From Deltaproteobacteria bacterium SM23_61 (lineage in GTDB: Bacteria > Desulfobacterota > SM23-61), in assembly GCA_001304105.1 (NCBI GenBank), contig LJUR01000003.1:1-53921 (forward strand): 53,921 nucleotides of DNA. The letters are read 5' to 3'. Each line of letters begins with the position of its first letter. The stretch's first letter is position 1. Positions 33,788 through 41,935 of the stretch are shown one piece after another. The notes beneath the pieces are model-generated. The model saw only the letters and a list, made by a program, of their open reading frames with translations. It made no database searches and had not been told where the DNA came from. The position numbers were made by a program, and so were the translations under genes.

Positions 33788-34921
33788 GTGCTGCCCAAAA
33801 ACCGAATGATTGCAGCCTTGGAACACACAGAGCCAGATCGCGTTCCTATCGGTGAGCTGGCCGTGGACTGGGACACTACCGATAGGGCGCTGGGGATCGA
33901 GACTTTTTACCGGGGTGGATGGCGGGAATTGACGGCGTTGTGGGAGGGAAGGCGAGACGAAATCGTTGACAGCTGCGTCCGTGACCTGACCGGTCTGGTG
34001 AAAAAGTTCGAGTGGGACTTCGTCGTCGTACCCACAGTTCATCCCAAAAGAGACCACTATCCCAAACCCGAAATGCTGGGCGAGTATTGCTGGCGCGATG
34101 CGAAAGGGCGAGTGTGCCAGTTTTCTCTGGACCTAGGGGGCCATGCTATGGTGACAGAGTACCCCCCCATGACGATCGATGATCTGCCCGATCCCGATAT
34201 GCCCGTCCATCTCGAGAATTCGGAGTTTGAGGCCATATCACGGGTAGTTGAACAACTAGGAAACACTCACTTCGTAGTGGCAAGAGTGCCCGATGGCACG
34301 TTTCCTTGGCGTGATACTGTGGGTATGGCCGACTTTCTCGAGCGGATGCTTACAGAACCGGAGTTCATCCGCAAAGCGATCGCTGGTGGCACCAAGCGGA
34401 CACTCGCTGCGATAAAGGCTGCCGCTTCGCTGAAGGTCGACGCTGTGGTGATAACCGTCGACTATTGTGATAACCGTGGCCCGCTCATGGGTCCTCGCTT
34501 ATTCAGAGAGTTCGTGTTGGCTCCCCTGGCTGAATGTGTCAGAACAGCTCACAACCATGGAATTTACTTCATTAAGCATTCGGATGGTAACCACTGGTCG
34601 ATCCTGGATGACTTCGTAGCTGTCGGGGTTGACGGATGGCAGGGCATTCAGCCCCGGATTGGGATGGATCTTCGGCTGCTGAAAGAGAAATATGCTGGAA
34701 AGCTGGCACTCATCGGCGGCGTTAATTGTGATACCCTTACCATTGGCACGACAGAGGAAGTGGAACAGGAGGTTAGGTATGCCATCCGGCATGCGGCGCC
34801 CGGTGGAGGATACGTTATGTGCTCTGGCAACACTCTGATGCATGGGACGAAGTTCGAGAACTACATGGGGATGCTGGCTGCCACTCGGAAGTATGGCCGA
34901 TACCCTATCGGAGTCTGGTGA
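33788..34921 (+). CDS. URO-D family (corrinoid methyltransferase-like) protein, second copy
   Basis: 377 residues from a GTG at 33788, with GAGGAAA upstream. The pattern (NRMIAALEHTEPDRVPIGE; DGTFPWRDTVGMADFLERM; FIKHSDGNHWSILDDFVA; LIGGVNCDTL) marks it as a URO-D superfamily member with the H ... C spacing (KHSDG, GVNC) seen in MtaA-like methyltransferases. It shares only family-level similarity with the gene at 21974 and is longer. It follows the TRAP permease by 60 bases and is probably cotranscribed, which suggests that the imported compound or its methyl group is its substrate (inference). Confidence 0.85.
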   Translation: MLPKNRMIAALEHTEPDRVPIGELAVDWDTTDRALGIETFYRGGWRELTALWEGRRDEIVDSCVRDLTGLVKKFEWDFVVVPTVHPKRDHYPKPEMLGEYCWRDAKGRVCQFSLDLGGHAMVTEYPPMTIDDLPDPDMPVHLENSEFEAISRVVEQLGNTHFVVARVPDGTFPWRDTVGMADFLERMLTEPEFIRKAIAGGTKRTLAAIKAAASLKVDAVVITVDYCDNRGPLMGPRLFREFVLAPLAECVRTAHNHGIYFIKHSDGNHWSILDDFVAVGVDGWQGIQPRIGMDLRLLKEKYAGKLALIGGVNCDTLTIGTTEEVEQEVRYAIRHAAPGGGYVMCSGNTLMHGTKFENYMGMLAATRKYGRYPIGVW

Positions 34922-35019
34922 AGAACCTGGTGATCAAGTTGGAAACCGCGGGTTGCTGAAAATTTTTTTCAGGTATACGAGGCGCGTTCCTTTAAGGAGC
35001 AGGTTCAAACAGCAACATC

Positions 35020-36100
35020 TAGAAAAGGGGACGTTGTTCATTTGATTCAGAAATTAATTGACAGGAAGAGCAAAGTAGAGTAAAAGCGAAGAATGCCTCG
35101 AAAAGCTCGTTTGGATGCCCCCGGGACCCTGCACCATGTTATGGTGCGGGGAATAGATGGAATAAATATCTTCCGGGATGAGGAGGATCGAAAGGCCTTG
35201 TAGACCGAGTAAGGTCTATGGCTAAGGAGACCGGAACCCGTATTTTGGCCTGGGTTCTGATGGATAATCATGTTCATCTGCTGATTATCAGCGGACCGGC
35301 CGGACTGCCCACCTTTATGCGGCGTTTATTGACCGGTTATGCGATTGGATTCAACCGGAAACATCGAAGGTTCGGACACCTATTTCAGAACCGTTATAAG
35401 TCCATTATTTGTGATCTAGATTCATACCTCCTGGAATTGGTCCGTTATCTTCATCTCAATCCGCTCAGGGGCGGTTTGGTAAAGAATCTTGAAGAGTTAG
35501 AAGATTATCGCTGGTGCGGGCATGGAATCTTAACCGGCAGACAGAAAAATGATTGGCAGGAAAGAGATTTTGTGCTTGGTTTTTTCGGGTTGAAAGGGAG
35601 AAAAGCGGTTAGAGCCTACCGCGAATGGGTGGAGGCCGGAAAGGGTCTTGGTCACAGGCCGGAATTGGTGGGGGGTGGATTGATTCGGAGTATGGGGGGA
35701 TGGTCACAAGTTTTGTCTCTGCGGAAGAAGCGCGAGTCGGACGCTTATGATGAGCGGATCTTAGGAGATGGAGATTTCGTCCAGGCTATTCTTAAGGAAG
35801 CCGATCAAAAGGTGGTCCGGCAAATTCGGGCCCGAAGGGAAGCGGGGTTGTTGGCGAAGATTATTAAAGAAAAATGTCGAGAGGCCGGAGTCAACGAAGT
35901 CGAGTTAAGATCGGGGAGTCGGCAAAGGGCGGTGTCGGAACTACGGAGGAAACTCTGTTTTTATTTTTACCGAGAACTGGGGGTTCCGATGGCTGAGATC
36001 GCTCGTCAAGTCGGAGTTGGGACAACCGGGGTGGCCATGCCTCTGAAAGAAATAAATACGAAAAGATAACTGAATCGAATGAAGAACGTCCCTCTTTCCC
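35020..36100 (+). mobile_element. RAYT (REP-associated tyrosine transposase) element with ~31-bp inverted ends
   Basis: The left end at 35020-35050 (core AAAAGGGGACGTTGTTCA, then GATTCAG) is matched by the reverse complement of 36070-36100 (core AAAGAGGGACGTTCTTCA, then GATTCAG); 25 of 31 positions agree by eye. The element encloses the frameshifted transposase gene and ends exactly where the right-hand copy of the 140-bp direct repeat begins. Confidence 0.7.
35093..36069 (+). pseudogene. REP-associated tyrosine transposase (Y1/HUH type), frameshifted
   Basis: ATG 35093 opens MPRKARLDAPGTLHHVMVRG, the standard RAYT N-terminus. After DRKAL (near 35198) the frame hits TAG and TAA, while the +1-shifted frame continues VDRVRSMAKETGTRILAWVL. 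One missing base around 35196-35202 explains this. The HUH motif (NHVHLLI), the tyrosine helix region (FGHLFQNRYKS) and a C-terminal HTH (MAEIARQVGVGTTGV) are all intact. RAYTs cut and join single-stranded REP hairpins. If the frameshift is real, this copy makes no full protein. Confidence 0.85.
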
Positions 36101-36238
36101 CGCCTACCAGTGAAAAAAAGGGGTTGCAAGTCATGGCTTGCAACCCCTTTTTATTGGTGTCAAAATGGGGTCAGTTGTTTTCTAGGTGGGGGTGGAAAAG
36201 GGCTAGTGAGATGGGTAGTCGGATCAAGTATTTGCTGA
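36098..36238 (+). repeat. Right copy of the ~140-bp direct repeat with a strong terminator
   Basis: It starts CCCGCCTACCAGTGA and ends AGTCGGATCAAGTATTTGCTG. It contains a perfect terminator (about 36112-36153): GGGGTTGCAAG, loop TCATGG, CTTGCAACCCC, then TTTTTATT. The homologous left copy is at 21264-21404. No T arm precedes this copy, because the RAYT element abuts it. Confidence 0.72.
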
Positions 36239-36307
36239 ATTGTTGTTCTTAGCATTTTCCCAAAGAATACAAGATTTCAAACGAAAAGTAGCAAGATTAG
36301 CCAGAAA

Positions 36308-36360
36308 TTGAACGGCAATTTTTGAACGGCAATTTAACGGCATATTTAACGGCAATTTTC
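36308..36360 (+). repeat. Four tandem AACGGCAATTT-type direct repeats
   Basis: AACGGCAATTT, AACGGCAATTT, AACGGCATATTT and AACGGCAATTT follow each other at 12-14-base spacing. They end four bases before a sigma70-like -35 box, a position suited to an activator or repressor operator. Confidence 0.7.
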
Positions 36361-36363
36361 CTC

Positions 36364-36392
36364 TTGACTACCGATGAGGATAAGAGTATACT
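36364..36392 (+). promoter_or_regulatory. Sigma70-like promoter for the GAF histidine kinase gene
   Basis: The -35 is TTGACT (36364-36369) and the -10 is TATACT (36387-36392), separated by exactly 17 bases. It points toward the kinase gene at 36617 and would leave an untranslated leader of about 215 bases. Confidence 0.6.
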
Positions 36393-36616
36393 GCAATTAG
36401 TTTTTTCCCGCCGTAGCAAAGCTAAACTCAAAGCGTAACCTTTGCCCTTCTGGAACAAGTCACAAGAAGGAATTTCCGGAAGGTGACCAAACGGCAAGAA
36501 TGGTTTACCCGATTAGTTTTTCAGTGCCTCAGAATCAATCCGGTATCTGCTAAAATCCCTTTAGGTAGGCTGAGAATTTCGGTGAGCAGCAACGAGCTCT
36601 TTCCTGGAGAATTCTT

Positions 36617-38380
36617 ATGGCGGAAGAGAAATTTTCTTCAAACGCCCAAAAAATATCAACCAGCCGATGGTCAAACGCTGAAGATATCATCAATCCGTTC
36701 GTCAATCGCTTGCTCCGTCAAACCGAAACTGTTCTCGATCCCTCCCGCAGCGAATCCGATATTTTTCAGATTTTAACCAAAAACATCGTAGAATTTTTCG
36801 AAGGAGAGATTGCCAGTATTTGGCTCTTCGAAAATTACTGGCAGCATTTGGCGTCTTTTGTCTGCCAGCAAAGTTTGTTTAATGAGTATATGAGTGTTCC
36901 ACTCTTCGATCCTGTCATTGCCGATGAAATTGTCAGGAGCAGTCAACCATTATCAATCCCTGATATTTGGAAAGAGGAAAGATGGCAAAGTAAGGAACCT
37001 TTTCGGCGGTGCGGAACGAATTCGGTACTGGCGGTTCCCATCGTTTCCCCTCGATTTCCGGTTCAGGATACCGATTTCGGGGGCGTGCTCCAGGTATTCT
37101 TTAAAGAACAGGAGAGGCCTTTCTCCTTATTGGAGATCGAAGCTGCCCATTTTTTTTCGCGCCAGGTAAGCTACGTCCTTGCCCGCAAGAGAATCACGGA
37201 TCTACAAAAAAGTAGTTCCATCAAAGACCGGATTGTTGATCATGTTTTCAGGAGGTTGGCCAAAGGAGAGGGCATCTTCATGCGGGATTTATTTAATTCC
37301 GTGATCCCCGAATTGAGTGAAATCATGAATATCCAGAGGTGCGCCCTCTTTTCCGTCAATCAACCGAAGAAGGAAGTCGTATTGGAAGCCGGATATCCCG
37401 AGAGGGCGCACGGGATCGGCAAGACGCGGTCCATGGAGGAGCCTTATATCCAAGGATTTATTGGTCAGAAAGGCCCCTTTGGTCGATTTGAGCATGAAAG
37501 GATCGATCCCAAGTATATTCTGATAACGGATCCACGAAAGAGCCATCTTATCCCAGGCGATATTAGATATTTTCTTGAAACCCAGAGCATCCACTCCGTC
37601 CTTTATCTTCCTCTAAAGAGGAACGAAGAGGTAGACTATTTTCTTACCTTTGACGCCCAGGGGCGGCATGAGCGCTTTACGGAAGAGGAGATTGAAATTT
37701 TCGTGTTTTTTGGCATGGAACTGATGAAGGGTGTGAGGCTGGAGAGGCTGCATGACATTTTGCACGATTCGAAAAATATCGGCATTTCCCTGACCTATTT
37801 CGCCAGGCGGATTGAAGAGATTCTTAGAAAAGAAGAGTACCTGCAAAATGAAAGACTGAATCATGCGGTGGAGATTATTTTGGAAGAAAGCAACCGTCTC
37901 CAGGGATTGTTTCTTGGTCTTTTTGCTGAAGAAAAAGAGGCGGTTGTCGATGTGACGGAATTGGCTAGCAGGCGGTTTCTTTTTTATCGAGAGACCATGA
38001 AGGAGATGAAGAGGGACAACATTTATTTTATTGAAAAGGAAATGAAGCCCTCATTTTGTGTTCGTTGCGTGCCTGTCCATATCGAACGGGTAATTGACAA
38101 CCTGCTTTCCAATGCAATTGCCGCCATTCCCGATGAAGGTGGGGAAATTTCCATCCGGACGTGGCAACAGGGTTCTTGGGCGGGATTGGAAATCGCCAAT
38201 ACCGGTCGGATATCAAGAGAAGAAATAGATCGATATCTTCGGGGTGAAGAAGGAAAAAGGAAAGGGCGGGGGCTGCATATCTGCGACCAGCTGATAAGAA
38301 ACATGGGAGGGGAAATTGATGTCGAGGTCAAAGATGGCTTTGTAATTTTTCGAATTTTATTGCCGATGAAACAAATGTGA
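36617..38380 (+). CDS. Double-GAF sensor histidine kinase (orphan)
   Basis: 587 residues. Two GAF domains (about 30-185, FFEGEIASIWLFENYWQ; about 210-375, IHSVLYLPLKRNEEVDYFL) precede a dimerisation region with a candidate phosphoacceptor His in ILHDSKNIGISL. A HATPase domain follows (N box NLLSNAIAAIPDEGG; G box GRGLHICDQLIRNMGG). The usual DxGxG box is altered (IANTGRIS). No membrane helix and no receiver domain are present, and no response-regulator gene is adjacent. It sits behind a sigma70-like promoter and four direct repeats. Confidence 0.85.
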   Translation: MAEEKFSSNAQKISTSRWSNAEDIINPFVNRLLRQTETVLDPSRSESDIFQILTKNIVEFFEGEIASIWLFENYWQHLASFVCQQSLFNEYMSVPLFDPVIADEIVRSSQPLSIPDIWKEERWQSKEPFRRCGTNSVLAVPIVSPRFPVQDTDFGGVLQVFFKEQERPFSLLEIEAAHFFSRQVSYVLARKRITDLQKSSSIKDRIVDHVFRRLAKGEGIFMRDLFNSVIPELSEIMNIQRCALFSVNQPKKEVVLEAGYPERAHGIGKTRSMEEPYIQGFIGQKGPFGRFEHERIDPKYILITDPRKSHLIPGDIRYFLETQSIHSVLYLPLKRNEEVDYFLTFDAQGRHERFTEEEIEIFVFFGMELMKGVRLERLHDILHDSKNIGISLTYFARRIEEILRKEEYLQNERLNHAVEIILEESNRLQGLFLGLFAEEKEAVVDVTELASRRFLFYRETMKEMKRDNIYFIEKEMKPSFCVRCVPVHIERVIDNLLSNAIAAIPDEGGEISIRTWQQGSWAGLEIANTGRISREEIDRYLRGEEGKRKGRGLHICDQLIRNMGGEIDVEVKDGFVIFRILLPMKQM

Positions 38381-38589
38381 TGCTCATGAAGAAAGGAATG
38401 AGGGGGTTGACTGTGAGGCTGCTTATTTGACCCCCCAGGTAATCCAATTCTTTTCTGGAGGTTTTTCAATCCGATCTGCCGAAGGGTACATCGGAACTCA
38501 ATTTTCTTAGAAGTGCTTCCTCATCTGCGAGAAGAATGCTTCACTGTCACCTTGAAAGAAACCTTCAGAAACTGGAGAGGAGACATATC

Positions 38590-38882
38590 ATGCCTTTAAA
38601 GCTGGGTAAGCGACCTAAAATAAAAACAAAGAAGGTGAGTTTCGAATTTCTCGCCCCACAGGCTCAGGAAGTGGCGTTGGCAGGAGATTTCAACGATTGG
38701 GATATTAATTCTCTGCCAATGAAAAAACCAGAAAAGGAAATTGGAAAATCCGGGTTGCTCTATCACCCGGAAAACACGAGTATCTTTTTTGGGTGGATGG
38801 CTTCTGGCAGGGGGATCCCAAGGCTGGAGATAGGGTGCCCAATCCCTTTGGGGGCTGGAATTCCGTGAGAATTGTTGGCTGA
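38590..38882 (+). pseudogene. CBM48/AMPK-type glycogen-binding domain protein, frameshifted in an A run
   Basis: GGAGAGGAGA precedes ATG 38590. The first frame gives VSFEFLAPQAQEVALAGDFN and DWDINSLPMKK; the second, from about 38722, gives NWKIRVALSPGKHEYLFWVD and GFWQGDPKAGDRVPNPFGGW before a TGA at 38880. Adding one A to the run at 38719-38724 restores a 97-residue CBM48 domain, which is the full length of the stand-alone family. Such proteins bind alpha-glucans. Either a real one-base loss or a homopolymer sequencing error is possible. Confidence 0.8.
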
Positions 38883-39136
38883 GAGACTCCCCAGGCCAGA
38901 GTTCGGTGCCGAGGGAGAATATATATAGCTGCCATTGAAAAGGTTCTCGTAACATCTCCCGAAAAGACGACCCGAAAAGCATTGTTCCCGGAGGCCGACA
39001 ATTTAGTATCCCACCGGAGAATGCTTAATTTCAAGAAAAAATCAGCAATTGAAATTAATCCTAAAGCTTTGTTGAATAATTTTTTTTGTCGCTCACATAG
39101 ATGGGTTCTCTCGCCCTAAGAAGAGGAGGCACACCA

Positions 39137-39610
39137 ATGCGTAAACGGATCATTCCTCCAGTTAAGCAAGACGCCTCACCTACAGGCGAAAATTGGCTGG
39201 ATCTGGAACGTCTGGCCCAGGCGGAAATTACCTCAGAAGATGCTGCATATCCCATCGAGTCCGCGTTACTTCCCGGTCAAGTCTCGGGGTGGCGTGCCAC
39301 AGAGCCCGGAGAGCAGACGATTCGACTCTTTTTCGCGCATCCGCAGCGGCTCCGCCGGATCTGGCTGCAGTTCGTCGAACCCGTCACTGAGCGTACCCAA
39401 GAGTTCGTCCTGCGCTGGTCTCCGGATGGCGGGCAGTCGTTCCGGGAGATCGTGCGTCAGCAATGGAACTTCAGCCCCCAAGGTGCGACCTGCCAGACGG
39501 AAGACCATCGCGTCGATCTCATGGGGGTCACGGTGCTTGAGTTGAGCATTATTCCGGATATAAGCAGAGGAAATGCGCTTGCTTCCTTGGCGCAGTTGCG
39601 TCTCGCCTAA
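39137..39610 (+). CDS. Discoidin-like (F5/8 type C) carbohydrate-binding domain protein
   Basis: 157 residues from ATG 39137, preceded by AGAGGAGGC; an in-frame ATG at 39101 has no ribosome-binding site. No signal peptide is visible. The core is a jelly-roll pattern (SALLPGQVSGWRATEPGEQTI in part; IRLFFAHPQRLRRIWLQFVE; QEFVLRWSPDGGQSFREIV; LELSIIPDISRG) like discoidin domains that bind sugars or lipids. The family call is moderate and the function unknown. It stands alone between degraded DNA and the CBM48 remnant. Confidence 0.65.
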   Translation: MRKRIIPPVKQDASPTGENWLDLERLAQAEITSEDAAYPIESALLPGQVSGWRATEPGEQTIRLFFAHPQRLRRIWLQFVEPVTERTQEFVLRWSPDGGQSFREIVRQQWNFSPQGATCQTEDHRVDLMGVTVLELSIIPDISRGNALASLAQLRLA

Positions 39611-40237
39611 TCACGCGCACCAGCTGACACGGCACCGAATTCGCATTCGTTGTTATTGCGGGGCTGCACTGCTGCCCCGCGCCACTGAGCTTGACCATTA
39701 TTTACTGTTACTATCAGCAAGTGCGTCATGAATGGGGCGCGCTTTTTTTTGAACGCAGTACTTGCTCGATCTCGACCGGCACGTGATGTGTCCTGTATCG
39801 ATGGAGGGCATCGGACAGAAGGGGGCCGCGAAGCTCTGCCGGGTTCCAACGGCTGGGGTTATCATAAGCAAAGCGGTCCAAAATGTACCGGATTACGGCC
39901 ATCACCGTAAGGTCGGGCTGCCATAGGATGTAGGGTGAGACAACGAATCTATGATGGAAGCCTCTGTATTTATGGAAGACCTCTCTCGGTCGTGTGATGG
40001 CACGGAAGGAACCCGGCTAAAAAGACCATGAGAAAATCGACGGCGGTCCCCCGGAACAGGCTCCTCCCTTTTTGCTAGAGACCCAGATTGACCCTTCGAT
40101 ACCAAAGAACGCTGACGATTTTTCGATCTTGAATGAGGAAATTGAAAGTAATTCCCGAAGCCAGGAAAAACCCATGGTCATCGTCGAACTTTTTCAGGGC
40201 CTCCCGGAAAAGCCGGAGTTTGTTGCCAGAATCCTGG
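39611..40237. other. About 630 bases without a supportable intact gene
   Basis: A GC-rich hairpin (GCGGGGC ... GCCCCGC, about 39658-39680) follows the discoidin-like gene. On the minus strand, 39728-39906 reads like a decayed coding stretch (VIRYILDRFAYDNPSRWNPA, then LLSDALHRYR) without a start or recognised family. The rest shows nothing clear. Confidence 0.35.
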
Positions 40238-40540
40238 TCAACGTCCTTCTTCAGGGCTTTTTTTACTCTCCTCCGCGTGATTTTTCATCTCCCCCTTCAA
40301 AAAATCGACTTCTTTCTTTAGATTCCTTGTCCGGAAGGAAGCACGAATCGCCCTGGGAAGCCACAGGAATAGAATGATGAGCATTCCTATACCAACGGAC
40401 CCAAGGACCGTATAGAGCAGGGAAGTTTCGAAATTCCACAGAAGAAACTTCATCGCGACCGGTGGGGCCGTTGAATTCTGGATCGCAAAGATCGCCGCAC
40501 AAAGGATGATTCCCAAACTCAACCCTTGAAAAATCTGCAT
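40238..40540 (-). CDS. LapA-domain (DUF1049) small membrane protein
   Basis: 100 residues from ATG 40540, with GGGGGGAG upstream. Two transmembrane helices carry the LapA signature (LGIILCAAIFAIQNSTAPPV; LLWNFETSLLYTVLGSVGIG), followed by a basic, helical C-tail (RNLKKEVDFLKGEM). LapA/LapA-like proteins sit with LapB in lipopolysaccharide assembly control in proteobacteria, but this copy stands apart from any LPS gene. It is last of three leftward small genes (41177 to 40238). Confidence 0.82.
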   Translation of the reverse strand: MQIFQGLSLGIILCAAIFAIQNSTAPPVAMKFLLWNFETSLLYTVLGSVGIGMLIILFLWLPRAIRASFRTRNLKKEVDFLKGEMKNHAEESKKSPEEGR

Positions 40541-40604
40541 AAATCTCCCCCCTCGAGAATTTCTCAATTTATAGGCCCCCCCTTTTCATTTTGGCTTCCT
40601 CCTT

Positions 40605-40850
40605 TCAGCGATCCCCTTCTTCTTTCTTAATTGCTTCCCCTTCTTTTATTTTTTCCTCTGGTTTTTCATCCCCCCTAACCTTCTTTTCTACTCGATCCAG
40701 AACATCCGCGGTCTTCTTCCGCAAGGATTCCCCCAAAGAGGAGACGGACTCAATGTCCTTCTTCATCTCCTTCAGCCCCCCAGTTCTTTTCATAGCCCAA
40801 ATAGACAATCCCAAAGCAATGATCGAGATAATCAGAGTTATCCATTCCAT
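40605..40850 (-). CDS. Small membrane-anchored coiled-coil protein
   Basis: 81 residues from ATG 40850, with AAGGAGGTGAGAAGG just before it, an unusually strong ribosome-binding site. One N-terminal transmembrane helix (WITLIISIIALGLSIWAM) is followed by a charged, heptad-like tail (SLGESLRKKTADVLDRVEKK) rich in Lys and Glu. No family recognised. It is probably cotranscribed with the LapA-like gene 64 bases downstream. Confidence 0.65.
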   Translation of the reverse strand: MEWITLIISIIALGLSIWAMKRTGGLKEMKKDIESVSSLGESLRKKTADVLDRVEKKVRGDEKPEEKIKEGEAIKKEEGDR

Positions 40851-40931
40851 CCTTCTCACCTCCTTCTTTTGGATTTTGCGAAAGACCAAAATTTTTGGGG
40901 AGACATCGCCGGATGTTCCCGGCATCATTTC

Positions 40932-41177
40932 TTATGGGTAGTTAAGTATTGATTCAGGGCCTACTCGAGGCGTCGGCCCAGCGCCTGGATATCCCCTTTT
41001 TCGGCATTCCACCCATACAAAAATAGATGCGCCGCAGAAGATCAACACGGATGAGTCCATGGCCACGACCCTCGCCGTCTTGACGGCAATGGAAAGAGCA
41101 AGAGCTAAACCCAAAACCTGATGATCAAAAAGGCCGGCCCTTAAAGGAAAAAATAGCCAAACCGTTTCAGAGACCAT
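40932..41177 (-). CDS. Hypothetical small membrane protein
   Basis: 81 residues; AAAGGAGG lies seven bases before the ATG at 41177. One or two hydrophobic stretches (HQVLGLALALSIAVKTARVV; VLIFCGASIFVWVE) suggest a membrane protein. No family recognised. It precedes the coiled-coil gene by 81 bases in the same direction. Confidence 0.55.
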   Translation of the reverse strand: MVSETVWLFFPLRAGLFDHQVLGLALALSIAVKTARVVAMDSSVLIFCGASIFVWVECRKRGYPGAGPTPRVGPESILNYP

Positions 41178-41458
41178 CGCTTGACCTCCTTTGGAAATGG
41201 AGGGCAGGACAGACCCCTTTCCGGCTTAATTCAGACCTTCTTCGTTTTGGGCGTCTCTTGCTAAACCCTAAGGATCTTCGGGAGCCGAATATAACTGTTA
41301 GGAAATGGGCATGAAAATAATTTTTTTTATTTTACCATGGAATTTGACCTAGAATGCAAGGGGATTTTATAACTAGAACCGGCACTTATTTTTTTCCCTT
41401 CCTAGCGAGCTCCTTCAGGTAGCTTTTGCAACGATTGAGGTCTCCATAGAATACTTTC

Positions 41459-41722
41459 TTGAACCTTGTCCTGTACAGATGCACTTACTGGCCGAATTGG
41501 CTCACCGATGCTTTACTTTACCGTGACCGCGGCCGTTGCGCTCTGTGTCTGCGAGACATTTCCGGCCTCCTTGCGGCGGCCCGAGATCAGCATATAGATC
41601 ACATGGTTCCCCTTTCCCAAGGAGGAACAAATGATGCCATTAATCTCCAATATCTATGTCCTGAATGCAACCTCGGAAAGAGATCCACGTCGGCAAAGTC
41701 GAGGAAAATGAGCTTGTACTAG
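41459..41722 (+). CDS. HNH endonuclease domain, probably an N-terminally truncated copy
   Basis: Up to 87 residues; the only upstream start is a TTG at 41459 just after a TAG, without a ribosome-binding site. The HNH core is complete: CALC ... QHIDHMVPLSQGGTNDAIN ... CPEC, with paired cysteines for a structural zinc and His/Asn/His catalytic positions. It may be a small stand-alone nuclease or the surviving end of a larger mobile-element protein. A short inverted-repeat element starts 39 bases downstream. Confidence 0.65.
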   Translation: MNLVLYRCTYWPNWLTDALLYRDRGRCALCLRDISGLLAAARDQHIDHMVPLSQGGTNDAINLQYLCPECNLGKRSTSAKSRKMSLY

Positions 41723-41760
41723 TGACATGTATGAGAATGCCCTCCAAGAAACGAGTGTAG

Positions 41761-41921
41761 AAAAGACGGGACGTTGGTTCAAAAGCAACTTTTGCCATGG
41801 TTAACTTTAGGAAAAGATGGAATTGGAGCAGCCCGAAAGAGAGGGGTATGACAATTCGGAAAATAATCAAAGGGGACTCGTCGACACTAATAAGTTGTCT
41901 TTGAACCAATGTCCCGCTTTT
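41761..41921. mobile_element. 161-bp inverted-repeat element (MITE/REP-like), copy 1
   Basis: Ends: AAAAGACGGGACGTTGGTTC (41761 onward), with the reverse complement of 41892-41921 reading AAAAGCGGGACATTGGTTCA. Both continue AAA..CAACTT. The interior (GAATTGGAGCAGCC, AATAATCAAAGG) is homologous, in reverse, to the element at 44739-44892. No coding capacity. It abuts the M16 protease fragment. Confidence 0.72.
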
Positions 41922-41935
41922 CACTTCGATGTAGG

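Noticed and set aside
36619-36776. Alternative short plus-strand frame starting at 36483
   Set aside because: It overlaps the kinase gene out of frame and has no ribosome-binding site or protein-like motif.
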